From Siphonodentalium dalli (lineage: Eukaryota; Mollusca; Scaphopoda; Gadilida; Siphonodentaliidae): a stretch of DNA of 64,000 bases. Below the pieces are notes generated by a model, which worked only from the letters and a program-made list of their open reading frames with translations, did no database searches and was not told the origin of the DNA. The position numbers were made by a program, and so were the translations under genes. Location of the stretch: the NCBI GenBank assembly GCA_032622095.1, contig CP136063.1, positions 28,894,987 to 28,958,986 on the forward strand, written 5' to 3'. Positions 10,770 to 21,541 of this stretch are shown here, in pieces. Each line of letters begins with the position of its first letter. Positions within the stretch are counted from its first letter, which is position 1.

Positions 10770-11690
10770 CTGCTGATAACAACCAGGCTAGGTTACCTCC
10801 CCACAAAATTCTCGTGTATAGAGTGTCTGCTAGTAACAAACAGGCTGGGTTAGCTCCTTTAATCTGCCTGTGGACGACACATACATTGGAGCCTTTTTCA
10901 GCAACCAGACTTGGTTTTCTCCCTTAATCTGCCTATGGAAGACATACATCTGCATCTTGGAGTAATACACTGAATTACACTGAAATTTGGTATACTTAGT
11001 ATTTCCTCCGACACATCTTAGATGACAAGAAACATTTCATGCCAATCGATCAAGAACAATCTGAGATATACTGTGTTACAAAAGGTGGTAAGGTTACAAT
11101 TTTAGATATACAGTGTTACAAAAGGTGGTAAGGTTACCATTTCTCTCAAAATGCTGTAAAAGTATATTTATTCGTGGTGGTCCAATTTTCGTGGTTATAG
11201 ATAACCACGAAACAAAAAACCCCACGAAATAATGTTATCTTCGAAACTAATGCAGTCGCTATTTTGAGAATGTCATGCGGGAGGGACATGTAACTCTATT
11301 GACCCAATGTACACTCAAATCCTGGGGAGTTATGAGAAGAGTGCCATTCACCTAGATATGTAGGTTTATGTAATACAATCCCGTTGTTGACAATTTCAAT
11401 AGTCATCAACAAAGGCTTGAACACGCGACATGCTAATTAATTATATGCTTACAGTGTGGATGCGCAATTTCCGACGGATCGCCGAGGTTTCTGCACTTTT
11501 ATTAGTTGGATATTTGGACTTGATTGTTATTATTGGAGGTTTGGCGGTGACAGTTAGTATCGGTGGTCCGACGAATTTATGAACCCACGAAAAAGTCATA
11601 AATGGCTGAAACACGAAAATTGCTACCAACGAATTTAAAGCCATTCACAGTGAGCAACTTATCAACAAGTGAACGCCAGGCCCGTGAAGC
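10770..11690. other. Non-coding spacer with short direct repeats, copy 1
   Basis: Contains two diverged repeats of an 'AACAAACAGGCTGGGTTAG/AACCAGGCTAGGTTA' unit (10,780-10,960) and a direct repeat 'GTGTTACAAAAGGTGGTAAG' (11,070 and 11,112). A short hairpin 'TTCGTGGT...ACCACGAA' is at 11,173-11,212. No gene is recognised. The minus frame 11,441-11,644 is not conserved as a frame in copy 2. Confidence 0.5.
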
Positions 11691-11822
11691 TCAGTTCAGA
11701 GAGTGGGCGTTGCATATGCGCCAATACTCAGTTTAGAGAGGTGTCGTGGCATATGCCCCTGATTCTCAGTTTAGAGATTGGGCGTGGCATATGCCCCCGA
11801 TGTTCAGTTTAGAGAGTGGGCA
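11690..11822. repeat. VNTR of about 36 bases, copy 1
   Basis: Four imperfect units of 'TTCAGTTTAGAGAGTGGGCG' followed by 'TGGCATATGCCCC' in tandem. Copy 2 has about three (41,068-41,162). The unit abuts the left end of the MITE. Confidence 0.75.
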
Positions 11823-11847
11823 ATACTTAAAGGTGGATTATCTCTTT

Positions 11848-14018
11848 TGTATTGTATTTATTTCAGGCAAGATATGCCCATATATAGTCATACATACAAC
11901 ATATAATTACAAATTAAATATAAAGAAGTTGATTCCAATGATTGAATAGATTTGACCGATAGATCAGATCTGAGTTACAAATAGCATTCAAAATACTGTT
12001 TAAAGATTTATAAATTCTCACACGAAATCCATACACACCCTTTCGGATCAGCACTGTCAGAGAACACATTCTGTCACCTACAAACATCCCACTCGCACTA
12101 CATGATCTCTCATAACCCATAAATTTTCTATATGCATTATTATAACAAACTGTAAGTTTTCTATAACAACGTTTGGTATAGTTAATCCAAAGATGAGCAC
12201 AATATAATGGAGATACGAACATTTTAAATAAATACATTTTCACATTAGGCGAACATTTGTAAAACTTTCTAATAAGCATATTTGAGCGTGAGCATATAGA
12301 CCGATATTGGCGCATAATATCATTATCATCGGAAAATTCGTTGTTGAGTATATGTCCGAGATACTTATAGGAGGACACGAACTTGAGTTCATTGCCCATT
12401 AAGTATAGTTTTGGAAATGACCGAATATGAAGAGATTTAGGGATAAAAGTCATCCCCACAGTTTTTATAATATTATAAGTTAAATAAATCTTCTTAGCCT
12501 CGTGTTCACATATTCTCAACAAACGACGTAGTCCCTCCAAAGATGGTGCAATAATACACATATCATCAGCATAACATAAATGATTGATTTTTGCACTGCC
12601 AACAATGCACCCAACGTCACATGTATTCAGTCTTTCGCTAATCTCGTTGATATACACATTAAATAAATAAGGGCTTAATATACCGCCCTGTCTAACACCA
12701 GTCGTGGGCCGGAAGCATGTCGAGTATGTCTGTCCCCAGCGAACATGATACATCTGATTTAGAAACCAGTTCTTAAGGATCCGAATAATAGCTGATGGCA
12801 CTGATCGTTGCTTTAGATGTCGTAGTAGCATTTCCTGGTTGACACGATCGAACGCTTTACTTGCGTCCAAGAAGCACACGAAAACAGGAGTATCCTTAGA
12901 ATTATAATGTCGTATCGCTTCTTTTAATGCAAATATGCAGCCGTCCGTTGAATGATCTTTTTTAAAACCAAACTGGTTGTCTGTGGTATATAATTGTTCA
13001 GAGCATTTATTGAATAACACCATTTCCAATACTTTTGAAATAACACAGGATAACGCCACTGGACGGTAGTTGTCTTTGTCGGCAATATTCCCAGCTTTAT
13101 TTTTCAAGATTGGCACAAGGGTCACTTTCAACAAATTTGGGGGAAGGTGTCCATGTTTGATTATAGCATTGAAGATTATCGTAAGGCACGTGAAAATATG
13201 GCTGTCGCAGAATTTTAAGTGCTCAGCCGTTATATCATCTGGTCCCGCAGACTTACCAGTCTTAAGTTTGTTTACCGCATCGATCACATCAGTTTCAGTA
13301 ACAGTTATGATTGCATCGCCTTGCGTTGACCCGAAATTGTTGTCGTTGGTACCTATGCACTTGTTGTCCACTGATTCATCATTGTTGGAAAAGACGTTTC
13401 TGAAATGTTCGCCCCACATCTCGGTAATATCAGCCTCGCCATTTGCTCCACCTATCGAGTTTGCGTTTCCACATTTGGCTCCTTTTGAAACAGATTTCCA
13501 AAATGCATTTAAATTGTTACTACATAGGTTCTTAGCTAGTTCATCAGCCTTCATCTGCTCAACGTTCGATTTGCATTTTCTCAGAGCGGATTTGAATATC
13601 GATCGTCTTCGACACATAGTGTCATAAATGTATCCATATCGAGGTCTTCCTTGATTAACCCATATAGAGAATATTTCCCTAGCTTCACTGTGCAAACGCT
13701 TCACATGTAAATTCCATCCAGGTATTGGACTGAATCTGTCTGTTCCGTTAGAGTTTACAGTTAAACAATCGGTGGAAGATTTCTTTAGGGCGTCGATAAT
13801 ATGTTCGTATATTTTGTCAATAATGGAGCTTTTATCATGGGTGTCTCGAAACTGATTGCCATCAGAGTCATTCGTTAATATTTCAAAATTAATTTTTCTC
13901 AATAATTGTCCGGATAAATAACAATATTTATCCATTTGCGCTGAGTTGGTACATTTCCAGTTTATATTATGTCTTGTTGTCGAAACAGAAGTAGATGGGC
14001 TACACACAGGAAGAAGAT
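11848..14018 (-). mobile_element. Non-LTR retrotransposon (LINE), 5'-truncated, copy 1 only
   Basis: This insertion is absent from copy 2, where the MITE reads through ('TCTCTTTGTAAACATGTATT'). The minus-strand 3' end is at the left: 'CTGAAATAAATACAATACAAAAG' without a long poly-A, i.e. two AATAC units. The 5' end at about 14,018 lacks an endonuclease domain, so the element is truncated. No clear target duplication is visible. A few bases of the target seem to have been lost. Confidence 0.85.
11914..14007 (-). CDS. Reverse transcriptase of a CR1/Jockey-like LINE (partial ORF2)
   Basis: A 697-residue uninterrupted frame. It lacks the N-terminal endonuclease of a full ORF2. Visible RT blocks: 'GKSAGPDDI' (about 251-259), 'NYRPVAL' (about 314), 'QFGFKK' (about 345), 'FLDASKAFD' with the first catalytic Asp (about 379-387), 'GVRQGGILSP' (about 437-446) and the 'YADD' box (about 479-482). 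A C-terminal Cys-containing region follows. RT copies RNA at a nicked target for insertion. The intact frame and its presence in only one of three copies indicate a young insertion. The clade is judged by motif style (CR1/Rex-like) and is not certain. The plus-strand 185-codon frame at 13,070-13,627 is only its antisense shadow. Confidence 0.93.
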   Translation of the reverse strand: MCSPSTSVSTTRHNINWKCTNSAQMDKYCYLSGQLLRKINFEILTNDSDGNQFRDTHDKSSIIDKIYEHIIDALKKSSTDCLTVNSNGTDRFSPIPGWNLHVKRLHSEAREIFSIWVNQGRPRYGYIYDTMCRRRSIFKSALRKCKSNVEQMKADELAKNLCSNNLNAFWKSVSKGAKCGNANSIGGANGEADITEMWGEHFRNVFSNNDESVDNKCIGTNDNNFGSTQGDAIITVTETDVIDAVNKLKTGKSAGPDDITAEHLKFCDSHIFTCLTIIFNAIIKHGHLPPNLLKVTLVPILKNKAGNIADKDNYRPVALSCVISKVLEMVLFNKCSEQLYTTDNQFGFKKDHSTDGCIFALKEAIRHYNSKDTPVFVCFLDASKAFDRVNQEMLLRHLKQRSVPSAIIRILKNWFLNQMYHVRWGQTYSTCFRPTTGVRQGGILSPYLFNVYINEISERLNTCDVGCIVGSAKINHLCYADDMCIIAPSLEGLRRLLRICEHEAKKIYLTYNIIKTVGMTFIPKSLHIRSFPKLYLMGNELKFVSSYKYLGHILNNEFSDDNDIMRQYRSICSRSNMLIRKFYKCSPNVKMYLFKMFVSPLYCAHLWINYTKRCYRKLTVCYNNAYRKFMGYERSCSASGMFVGDRMCSLTVLIRKGVYGFRVRIYKSLNSILNAICNSDLIYRSNLFNHWNQLLYI

Positions 14019-14520
14019 CATGTTTTATATAGTTACCGGGGTATAAAATATTAGATCTGAATCGAAGACTCCTATCCGGAAATGCTTCTATCGATTAATA
14101 TTAATTTTATTTCGAATATTTTCTAGTCTAAAAAGGTGTAGTTGTTTAGCTAATGAACAATATTGGTGACTGTTAACAGTGACCAGAAATTTTATTGTAC
14201 AATTTTGTCACAAATAAACGTTAATTATACTTATTAGCGCTTTATATCCATCATCGCTTATAGCTATGGAACAAAACAATACACACAATCAATCTGGGAC
14301 ACTTGATGTTCGGCACGTAGCCATAGGAACAGCCCAGTGCTCTATATCACAATTTGGTATCATCAGAATGGTCTGTTCTAAAAATAGACACATAAACGGT
14401 CCCACTTAAATATTCGAAATAAAATCAATATTAATTGATAGAAGCTTTTCCGGACAGGGGTCTTCAGTTCATATTTATTATTTTATACCCACGCAACTAT
14501 TTAAAATTTGTTATTTAAAC
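14019..14520. mobile_element. Right part of the MITE split by the LINE (copy 1)
   Basis: Continues the MITE from 11,830-11,847 after the LINE: 'TAGTTACCGGGGTATAAAAT' through 'AATTAATATT', the 'GACTGTTAACAGTGACC' centre, and the opposite arm to 'TTATTTAAACAGATCTTT'. The terminal 'GATAATCC' part of the right end is lost, and the next MITE starts immediately at about 14,526. Confidence 0.75.
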
Positions 14521-14525
14521 AGATC

Positions 14526-14621
14526 TTTAAAGGTGGATTATCTCTTTGTAAACATGTATTATTTAGTTACCGGGGTATAAAATATTAGATTTGAATCGAA
14601 GACTCCTGTCCGGAAATGCTT
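14526..14621. mobile_element. Left arm of a second MITE, interrupted by a nested element
   Basis: 'AAAGGTGGATTATCTCTTTG' through 'CCGGAAATGCTT'. The rest of this MITE resumes at 17,552-17,984 after a 2.9-kb nested insertion. Confidence 0.75.
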
Positions 14622-14845
14622 TTAGGCCAAAAAAAAAAAGGTTTTTATTCTCGGGCAATTTTTTTTGAGAATTGATGAGGGAGCGAGGGTTTTATTTTTA
14701 TTTTTTATTTTTGTTATGGGGATAATGCCCATAGTTAGCATAGGTTATTATACCTTCCCAGGTTAAGAAAATCTAATGAGAACATTTTGATATAAACTAA
14801 TGTATTCCACTATAAAGAATGACCAATTATCACATTAATCATTAT

Positions 14846-16378
14846 GGAAACGGGCCCACTCGCCCCAGGGCCAGCTCGCCCCGAGCCAGCTCGCCCCGGG
14901 CCACCTCGCCCCAAGGGAAAATGTCTTATTTAAGTTGTCGTTTTGGGGTCGTTTTGCTTGCTTGCTTTCTCTCTCTTTCCTCACTCTCTCTCTAAGCCAA
15001 AGGGATGTCGGGAGATAGATTGGATAGTTGGGTAGCAGTGATAATTATTTATTGAATACGTGAATGAATATGTAAAAATACGACGACTAATATAACAGAA
15101 TATGAATGAATGGATGATGAATTATTCTCCACAATCAGTTGGCCTCCGCTCCTCTCGATGCTTTGCTCTTAAGATATAATCTAGCACATTTCTTCAGGAA
15201 TGCACCTGTCGTCAGTTCTTGTGCATCTGCTGTGTGGGAATCCCATAGGTCACGGATCTGTTTTGCCTTCTGTGTGTACGCCGTCCGGCTGTCGGTTTCA
15301 AGGTCGACGGCTAAGACGTTTAACTCTACAATTGATGCCTCCCGCATCAATAGCGGTACCAGCTTGTAGAATGTCACGTCACTCCCGTGGACATTTAGTC
15401 TTCGATGCCAGCCTGAAGAAAAAAACAAATGAGTTAATAAACAAATGACAGTATAATTGCTTAATTAATTAATCAAATTATTAATATTATTAATTCTCTG
15501 AATACGCGATTAATTAATAATCTAATTATTTAATTATTATAATTATAGATTGTTGAATTCAATATGTTTGTTACTGATCATTGAATGTTGTTGAATATCA
15601 ATGAATTTGGAATGTTGAATTAAATATACACACCTTCAAGATCATTATTTGTCCGAACGTCATGTCAGAATATACTCCATTCCTCAATCGAAAATGTGCT
15701 CGAGTCGAGCCACTGCCGTTGTACATAGTCGCCGCTAGAGGCTGCGAAGACTGGACCCTTCGCCACTGGAGGCAATCATGGTCTAACTTCGCTACCGCAC
15801 TTGATACAACGGAACATCTTTGTGGTTATGATGTCAGATAAAAATTGCACTGCTTATATACGGTATGTGGTCGGCATATGAAAGTGATTATCTATCACAC
15901 TGAAGCCATCTCACCCTCTGAAGTGTGAGGTGTGGTTAGTCGACTGGTTACTGTATAAACAACCTGCTCCTATTGTTTTGATAGGATATGAACGGGGATG
16001 ATAACGGCTTCTAAGGGGTTCCCAAACTCCAGAGATAGTGAGATGAACTCAAGAGAATAAGAGAAACTATAATATCCAGAATGTGAAAACAGTTCATTAT
16101 TGTTATTTATGAATTCGCTGGTTCGTCGTTCAAACCAACTAGTTTGATAAACTGCATGGCTATTATCTTTGCTAACAAACGTGCCTAAAGTAATCTAAAT
16201 GTAAAAATTGATGGACATAACTCTGAAATATATCATAATCTGAACTTAAGAAATTAATATATTAATATATATTAACTTATTTACAACTTTAATACAAATG
16301 TAATACCCGGGCCAGCTCGCCCCTGAAAGGTGGGCCAGCTCGCCCCAAAAACGCCCTGGGGCGAGTGGGCCCGGATCC
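14846..16378. mobile_element. Mutator-like element (MULE), 1.53 kb, with 9-base target duplication
   Basis: AATCATTAT occurs on both sides (14,837-14,845 and 16,379-16,387). The inverted ends share 'GGGCCCACTCGCCCCAGGGC', followed by tandem 'GGGCCAGCTCGCCCC' subterminal units on both sides. A 9-base duplication is the hallmark of Mutator-type insertion, and the internal transposase remnant agrees. The element lies within the Harbinger-like element. In copy 2 it starts at 42,018 and is cut off at 43,165. Confidence 0.88.
15135..15817 (-). pseudogene. Last two exons of a MULE transposase, copy 1
   Basis: Exon A (15,817-15,634) has a CxxC pair ('CIKCG') and then a DYVQRQWLDS-like block. Exon B (15,412-15,135) begins 'WHRRLN' and carries 'FYKLVPLLMREA' and a basic C-terminus. 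Splicing a 221-base intron (15,413-15,633; acceptor CAG) joins them as 'RTNNDLEGWHRRLN', the conserved C-terminal motif of animal MULE transposases. The donor here is GAAG/GTGTGT. Exon A of copy 1 has a stop (TGA) where copy 2 has CGA (Arg), just before the junction. The catalytic DDE domain is absent, so the element depends on others. Confidence 0.8.
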
Positions 16379-17551
16379 AATCATTATACTACCCGTACAT
16401 CATATATATATTGTTGGTATATTTGATATATGTATGTACCTTCATAAAGTATATATCTATTTATATCAGACCTGTTTACTTTCATAATTGGAAATAGGGA
16501 GATTTGTCATCAGAAATATGGAGATTTAGTGAAAAATAGGGAGATTTTTTTCAATGTCAGTAACATGGAAAACACTTCATATTTTTTATTTAAATGTCAT
16601 AGACTGTTTGTTGCTACTGTTTGTTGCATTTAATTTTAGTTTGCATCCGGCAGTCTGCCACACCTCAGTTACATGTTTCTTGATTTTCTGCATTCAAAGG
16701 CACACCCTTTCGGTAGTATTCATAGTTTAGTACATCTATGATCTATGCACAATTAACGGCCTTGACACAGACTACCGAGTGTTTCTAATTTCTAAAATCA
16801 CTGAATCATTGGGAATACAATTACGATTTTTCGGTTATGGATCACGCTTTATTTCCAACAAGCCAAAATACAACAATTAAAAATATATTTGCACACTATA
16901 AAATAGTGCTCTCGGATAATTTTGTCGCCAAATATATTCAGTAACATCGGTGAATTTAACTTAATTAAAGAGAATACCCATGGACAGATTTTTTTGAGAT
17001 CCATTCGATTCTCGTCCTCTGTTATAAAACACGGAATACAACAAAGACGGAAACGGAACTAAAACAATCAAAGTTTAAATCGGGATTATACATTTTATAT
17101 CTATCTATATACTTTAATATTTATCCATCTATACTATAGTAACTATATATACTAGCCATAAAAACTTCAAATACTATTAAATTAAACCAGCATACACATC
17201 GCCAATTTATTTCTTTCCGGTTTGCGTTCCCGAAATTGGAAATCATTATTGTTTACAGCACGGAAACACATTTGACTTAATAAACTTGGGGTTTGGGCAG
17301 CTTGTGGTGACAATATACCTGGTAGTTATCGTTGCCTGGTGTCTGTTGTTGAATACCAACACATACACCATTGTATGTCTATCATATTCGATGTTTGAAA
17401 CATAACTAATTTCTCTTTTCTAGTTTCCCATTTTCGTGTTATCATTTGACAGCATCGGTCAATTTGAAAATCGTAATAAAATGCTTCAACGCGGGCCTTT
17501 TTTTCCAGACGTGGCTATGCCCGAGAATCAAAACCCTTTTTTTTGTTGGCA

Positions 17552-17984
17552 TTATCGATTAATTTTATTTCGGATATTTTCTGGTCTAAAAAGGTGTGTT
17601 TGTTCCGCTAACGAACAATAGTGGTTACTGTTAACAGAGACCAGAAATTTTATTTAACAATTTTGTCACAAATAAACGTTAATTATACTTATTAGCGCTT
17701 ATATCTGTGGAACAAAACAATACAGACAACCAATTTGTGACATTTGACTTTCGTTGCGTAGCCGTAGGAACAGCTCAGTGCTCTATATCGCAATATGGTA
17801 TCATCCGAATGGTCTGTTCTAAAAATAGTAACATGAACGGTCCCGAATTTAATATTCGAAATAAAATCAATATTAATTGATAGAAGCTTTTCCGGACAGG
17901 GGTATTCAGTTCATATCTATTATTTTATACCCACGCAACTATGTAAAATTTGTTATTTCCAGAGATAATCCATCTTTAATATTT
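17552..17984. mobile_element. Right part of the second MITE
   Basis: Resumes with 'TTATCGATTAATTTTATTTC' and runs to 'GAGATAATCCATCTTTAA'. It completes the MITE begun at 14,526. 17,985-18,188 holds no feature I can name. Confidence 0.75.
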
Positions 17985-18192
17985 GTATGTCAGGAATATT
18001 TTTTTATTTTCAAAATCATTATGGTCTCTCTGAGGACATCAGTGGGCCCTTATGTATAACATATATGTATCCAGGGAAATTTGAAAGTCATTGCATTGAA
18101 GCTATCCAATCATTTGTTCATACACAAAAATGAGAGGGATGTGCACAATGATTTTTGTGAATTTAGTACTGTGGTATGGTTGTCTTCTTTAA

Positions 18193-18574
18193 CCCTTTAC
18201 CCAACAAACCGGCCAAAAATGGCCAAATAAAGCTGCAACAGCCTAAATTATCTTGGGTCTGTCTCAATAAAACCATACAAATATGGATATCATTGGAACC
18301 GGCTCATTGACCACATTGTGATGGTTACAGTTATGCCCTGTGCCAATGCATTCTCTTATATATGCGAGTCGACCATAGGTCGCCTCGCATATATAAGAGA
18401 ATGCATTGGCCTAAAAAAAATATTTTTTTACCATTTTTTCTTACATTCTTTAACAATTTTATAATTTTTAATGTGTTAAGCCAATGCATTCTCTTATATA
18501 TGCGAGGCGACCTATGGTCGACTCGCATATATAAGAGAATGCATTGGCACAGGGCCATTCTGTTGGATAAAGGA
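18193..18574. mobile_element. piggyBac-type MITE carrying two large palindromes
   Basis: Bounded by TTAA (18,189-18,192 and 18,575-18,578). The ends are 'CCCTTTACCCAACA' and a one- or two-mismatch complement. Inside are two copies of an approximately 75-base palindrome (18,334-18,410 and 18,479-18,556; core 'GCATTCTCTTATATATGCGA'), in opposite orientation, separated by an AT-rich 68-base spacer. There is no coding sequence. The minus and plus frames that cross it are palindrome artefacts. Confidence 0.8.
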
Positions 18575-18578
18575 TTAA

Positions 18579-19340
18579 AAGGTAAGAGGTTGGATATTTT
18601 TCAGTGGTGTGCAATTAGAAATTTAAAGTTGAAGAGCCCTGCTCATCGGAGAACCTCCAGCTATGTCCATGCTTAGAACTACTTGTCTCAAGTGATATTG
18701 TCTTGTAGGGACATATAAATAAAATGTCTATATAATAGTACACCCACTCGATTCAAGTATATAAATTGGGCACTTTTTTTACCTCCAGACATGTGAATAT
18801 AGACTTGGTGGCATTTACGAAATCATGGAAAATTGACGATGCAAATTAATGTGAAATTTTATTTGTCATTATATGAATAACAATAAAATGATAATAAATA
18901 CAATTATTAATTAGCTACGCGTTATCGGCCGCAATATGTATAATGCTGCCGGCGTCATAAGTAACGAAAGTCGACCAATAAGTGGAAAATCACGGCCAAT
19001 AAGTCAAGGTAACATAAATGACGTCATAAGTAATTGGCTCGATCAGCAAAGAATATTGGGTCGACGGAAGATAGATTGCAGTTATTTTCGGATGATTTAC
19101 AGCCATCACTGTTTTGGGAAATAAATATACATGTACGTGGATGAACAACATGTATCTGTATCAATATCATTCCCAGTGGAAACAGACAGTACTGTGAAAT
19201 CGCCGCAAGTTCTTCGCAAAGTTCACAAGAATAATAATTGCTGAAATAATTGTTAATTTAATAAAACACACAATGGTATATCTGTGTTAACATATTCATC
19301 CTGTGAAACAATTATTACATTGTTGCTAATTAATAAAATA
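18579..19340. other. Spacer without a recognisable gene
   Basis: AT-rich. A 62-codon plus frame at 18,936-19,124 has no recognisable motif. 18,960-19,020 has short repeats of 'ACCAATAAGT/GCCAATAAGT'. Nothing else was seen. Confidence 0.5.
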
Positions 19341-19484
19341 CTTATTAATTGGTTGTTTCCACATTGACCGAGTTATAATTATGAGGCCCCGGTCTGTCAT
19401 ATTAGCCTTCGGCCTGCGGCCTCAGGCCAATACGACAGACCTCGGCCTCATAACTCGGCCAATATGGAAACAACCAATTAATAG
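19341..19484. mobile_element. Foldback element, 144 bases, GC-rich centre
   Basis: A near-perfect inverted repeat: the outer arms share 'TTAATTGGTTGTTTCCA' and the complement. Inner arms contain 'GAGGCC', 'GGTCTGTC' and 'GGCCT'. The tip is 'CTTCGGCCTGCGGCC'. It would form one long hairpin. No coding sequence. Confidence 0.75.
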
Positions 19485-19616
19485 CATATAATATATAGAA
19501 TAGACATAATTGAAAGAAAGTTAATTGATATTCAATCCCGCCACCATGAAACATGTGAAATTCCAAAAATCACAGGCACACAATAATCAACCGCAATGTT
19601 ACAGCATATGAACATT

Positions 19617-20663
19617 TCACAATAATGATGAGAAATCTAACAAGATCAGTTTATGGTTGAATGTATTCCTGTTAAATTGGTCGATCCTGGTCACCGCCGT
19701 CTTCCACACTGTCTTCTCGAAGGCGATTGGTTGCGTTGGCATATAGCGGAAGAACTTCTGCCTCATGGAAGTGATCTTGTCTTTGTTTAGGGGCTTTTTG
19801 GATCGAGTTCCCTGTGCATTTCTGTTTAAATAGTATTTCTTGTATTGAGCTGTATAGAGAACATCTGTCCCACCACCTTCCTCAAGAACAGGGCATAGTC
19901 GTCAGATGATTGTGAATATATCCCGTCCATGGTGTCCTCGGGAAGGTAGTTGGCTGGCACTGTGGTCAGGTTCTGGGCCGTCTCCAACATAGCAGTCACG
20001 GTCTGTTGGTTTATGACTGCTGGCACCCTCTCCATTGGGATCAGCATAAACTTCGGATTCATAACAAAGCTTTGATGGTTGTTGAGAAGCGGGCCTTTCT
20101 GAGGAAGCTGGTCGTTCTGAGGAAGCTGGTCGTTCTGAGGAAGCTGGTCGTTCTGGGGAAGCTGGTCGTAACAAATTATAAGGATAAGACGATATATTAT
20201 CACGAAATATATATACATGCACATATACAAATATAAATATGAATTCAGTCTCTCTCATGCAGTCATCTTCCATGCTGTTTTTCATCTAGTTTATCATGTT
20301 TGAGGCTCTCGTGTTGTGGAGGTTGAATAATGAAGTCAATTATGTCTGCCGTACGTTTTGTGTATCGGATGGTGGGTTGGTGGTGCCGTACATTTTGTGT
20401 ATCGTTGGTGGTGGCATTGTTGGTGCCGTACATTTTGGGTTGTGGGTTGGTGGTGCCGTATGTTTTGTGTATCGGTTGTTGGTGCCATACGTTTTGTGTA
20501 TCAGGTGGTGGGTTGGTGGTGGTGTTAGATATCCCTCTGGTGGTTGATTTTTTAACTGGAGTGGCTTGGCGTTTCACCCGTCTGTTCCTATAACAACTCC
20601 ACTAACTCGCTCACATCCAGAGAGCGCGTAGCCGTTTCATCCCACTCAGATGAGGAATCATTC
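19617..20663 (-). CDS. Possible spliced gene with 18-base coding repeats, product unknown
   Basis: A minus-strand exon starting at 20,663 follows a good acceptor (pyrimidine-rich, ATTTCAG) and reads 'NDSSSEWDETATRSLDVSEL'. Further down, a frame at 20,230-19,826 passes through four 18-base repeats (20,097-20,169, coding Leu-Pro-Gln-Asn-Asp-Gln) and a conserved-looking segment ending 'SQSSDDYALFLRKVV'. A second frame (19,873-19,617) continues with a Lys/Arg-rich stretch ('TRSKKPLNKDKITSMRQKFF'). The switch at about 19,870 needs a frameshift or an unseen intron. The C-terminal part loosely recalls a BEN-type DNA-binding domain, but I cannot assign it. Confidence 0.35.
20097..20169. repeat. 18-base tandem repeat, four units
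   Basis: 'TTCTGAGGAAGCTGGTCG' four times, the last with one change. It is open in two minus frames, giving Ala-Ser-Ser-Glu-Arg-Pro or Leu-Pro-Gln-Asn-Asp-Gln repeats. Confidence 0.9.
20345..20530. repeat. Tandem repeat of about 37 bases
   Basis: About five imperfect units built on 'GGTGCCGTACATTTTGTGTA' and 'TCGGTTGGTGGG'. On the minus strand they give a Thr/Gln/Asn-rich low-complexity frame (20,577-20,263). Confidence 0.8.
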
Positions 20664-21537
20664 TGAAATTAAAATAACGGAAATGATTAATGAACTGCTC
20701 CCCAACTCAGTTTGAAATGTAAAGAATTTACAGCGAGAATGCATAATCAGAACAATCAAAACAGGTTTTGGAAATGAATTAGTCGCCGATATGACGATTC
20801 AAATTCTGATAAAATGATTTATTGAATATCGGACCATTAACACCACAAAAGTACATGTTCAATCTGTGTACTGTACATAGAAAATATACATATATATAGC
20901 TTCAATAGTATGTACATATATTTATATATATATAGCTTCAAGAATATGTACATATTATATAACTTCAATAGTATGTACATATATATATAGCTTCAATAGT
21001 ATGTACATATATGTATAGCTTCAATAGTATGTACATATATATATAGCTTCAAAAGTATGTACATATATGTATAGCTTCAATAGTATGTACATATATATAT
21101 AACTTCAATAGTATGTAGTAAGGTGGTGGACAACCAGGTGAAACCGGAAATCTTTTTAAAGCCATACATATAGTGTACTTTTTTTCAGTGATTCAATTGA
21201 TATAACTCGGCCGACTGTCACCTACGAGTTGGAATTATGGACTAGCTATATTTTCATTATGATTTGGGAGGAATACTCAGCCATAAAGTTATGACAATAA
21301 TTTTGACAAGGATCTCTGAAGATAATCACTATATTAGGAGGAGAGTATTGCCACGTTTTTGTGGTAAATTAATTTGAGAATATCTACTGAACATAATTAT
21401 GTTTAATTTGTGATATTTACAATGTTATTCATGAAATTGGCATTATATCATCAACCAATCTATATATACATACATGCAAATACATTTATATTACAGTATC
21501 AAATGACATCATCAATGTGCTGCATCATCTTATGTGC
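20664..21537. repeat. Spacer with 'TATAGCTTCAATAGTATGTA' minisatellite
   Basis: 20,890-21,118 holds about seven units of 'TATAGCTTCAATAGTATGTA' plus a variable (AT)n stretch. The rest, to 21,537, contains no gene that I can recognise. Confidence 0.8.
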
Positions 21538-21541
21538 TTAA

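Larger units (their letters stand above)
1..15985. repeat. Large duplicated unit, copy 1 (left-truncated by the window)
   Basis: The sequence that starts at base 1 recurs in the same orientation from 31,033 and from 48,569. By eye the three copies differ only by scattered substitutions, small indels and discrete insertions or deletions. Copy 1 has private insertions at 633-1,143 (foldback), 8,420-9,219 (hAT-type MITE) and 11,848-14,018 (LINE). The part of the unit that precedes base 1 is seen in copies 2 and 3 as 29,528-31,032 and 46,151-48,568. The right limit is where copy 2 stops matching, inside a MULE that runs on in copy 1, so copy 1 may be the more complete version. Confidence 0.9.
14625..17551. 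mobile_element. PIF/Harbinger-like DNA element nested in the MITE
   Basis: Flanked by TTA (14,622-14,624 and 17,552-17,554); removing the insert restores the MITE sequence. The ends are inverted: 'GGCCAAAA...' on the left and 'TGCCAACAAAA...' on the right (complement), then both have 'GATTCTCGGGCA' or 'TATTCTCGGGCA'. A 3-base TTA/TWA duplication with GGCC-type ends suits PIF/Harbinger; that class is inferred. It encodes no transposase. Its body contains the MULE below. 16,379-17,551 is AT-rich with no gene. Confidence 0.65.

Noticed and set aside
13070-13627. 185-codon plus-strand open frame
   Set aside because: It is fully antisense to the reverse transcriptase frame and has no independent motif.
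18331-18676. Two similar 75- and 104-codon frames on opposite strands
   Set aside because: They mirror each other because they run through palindromes of the TTAA element.
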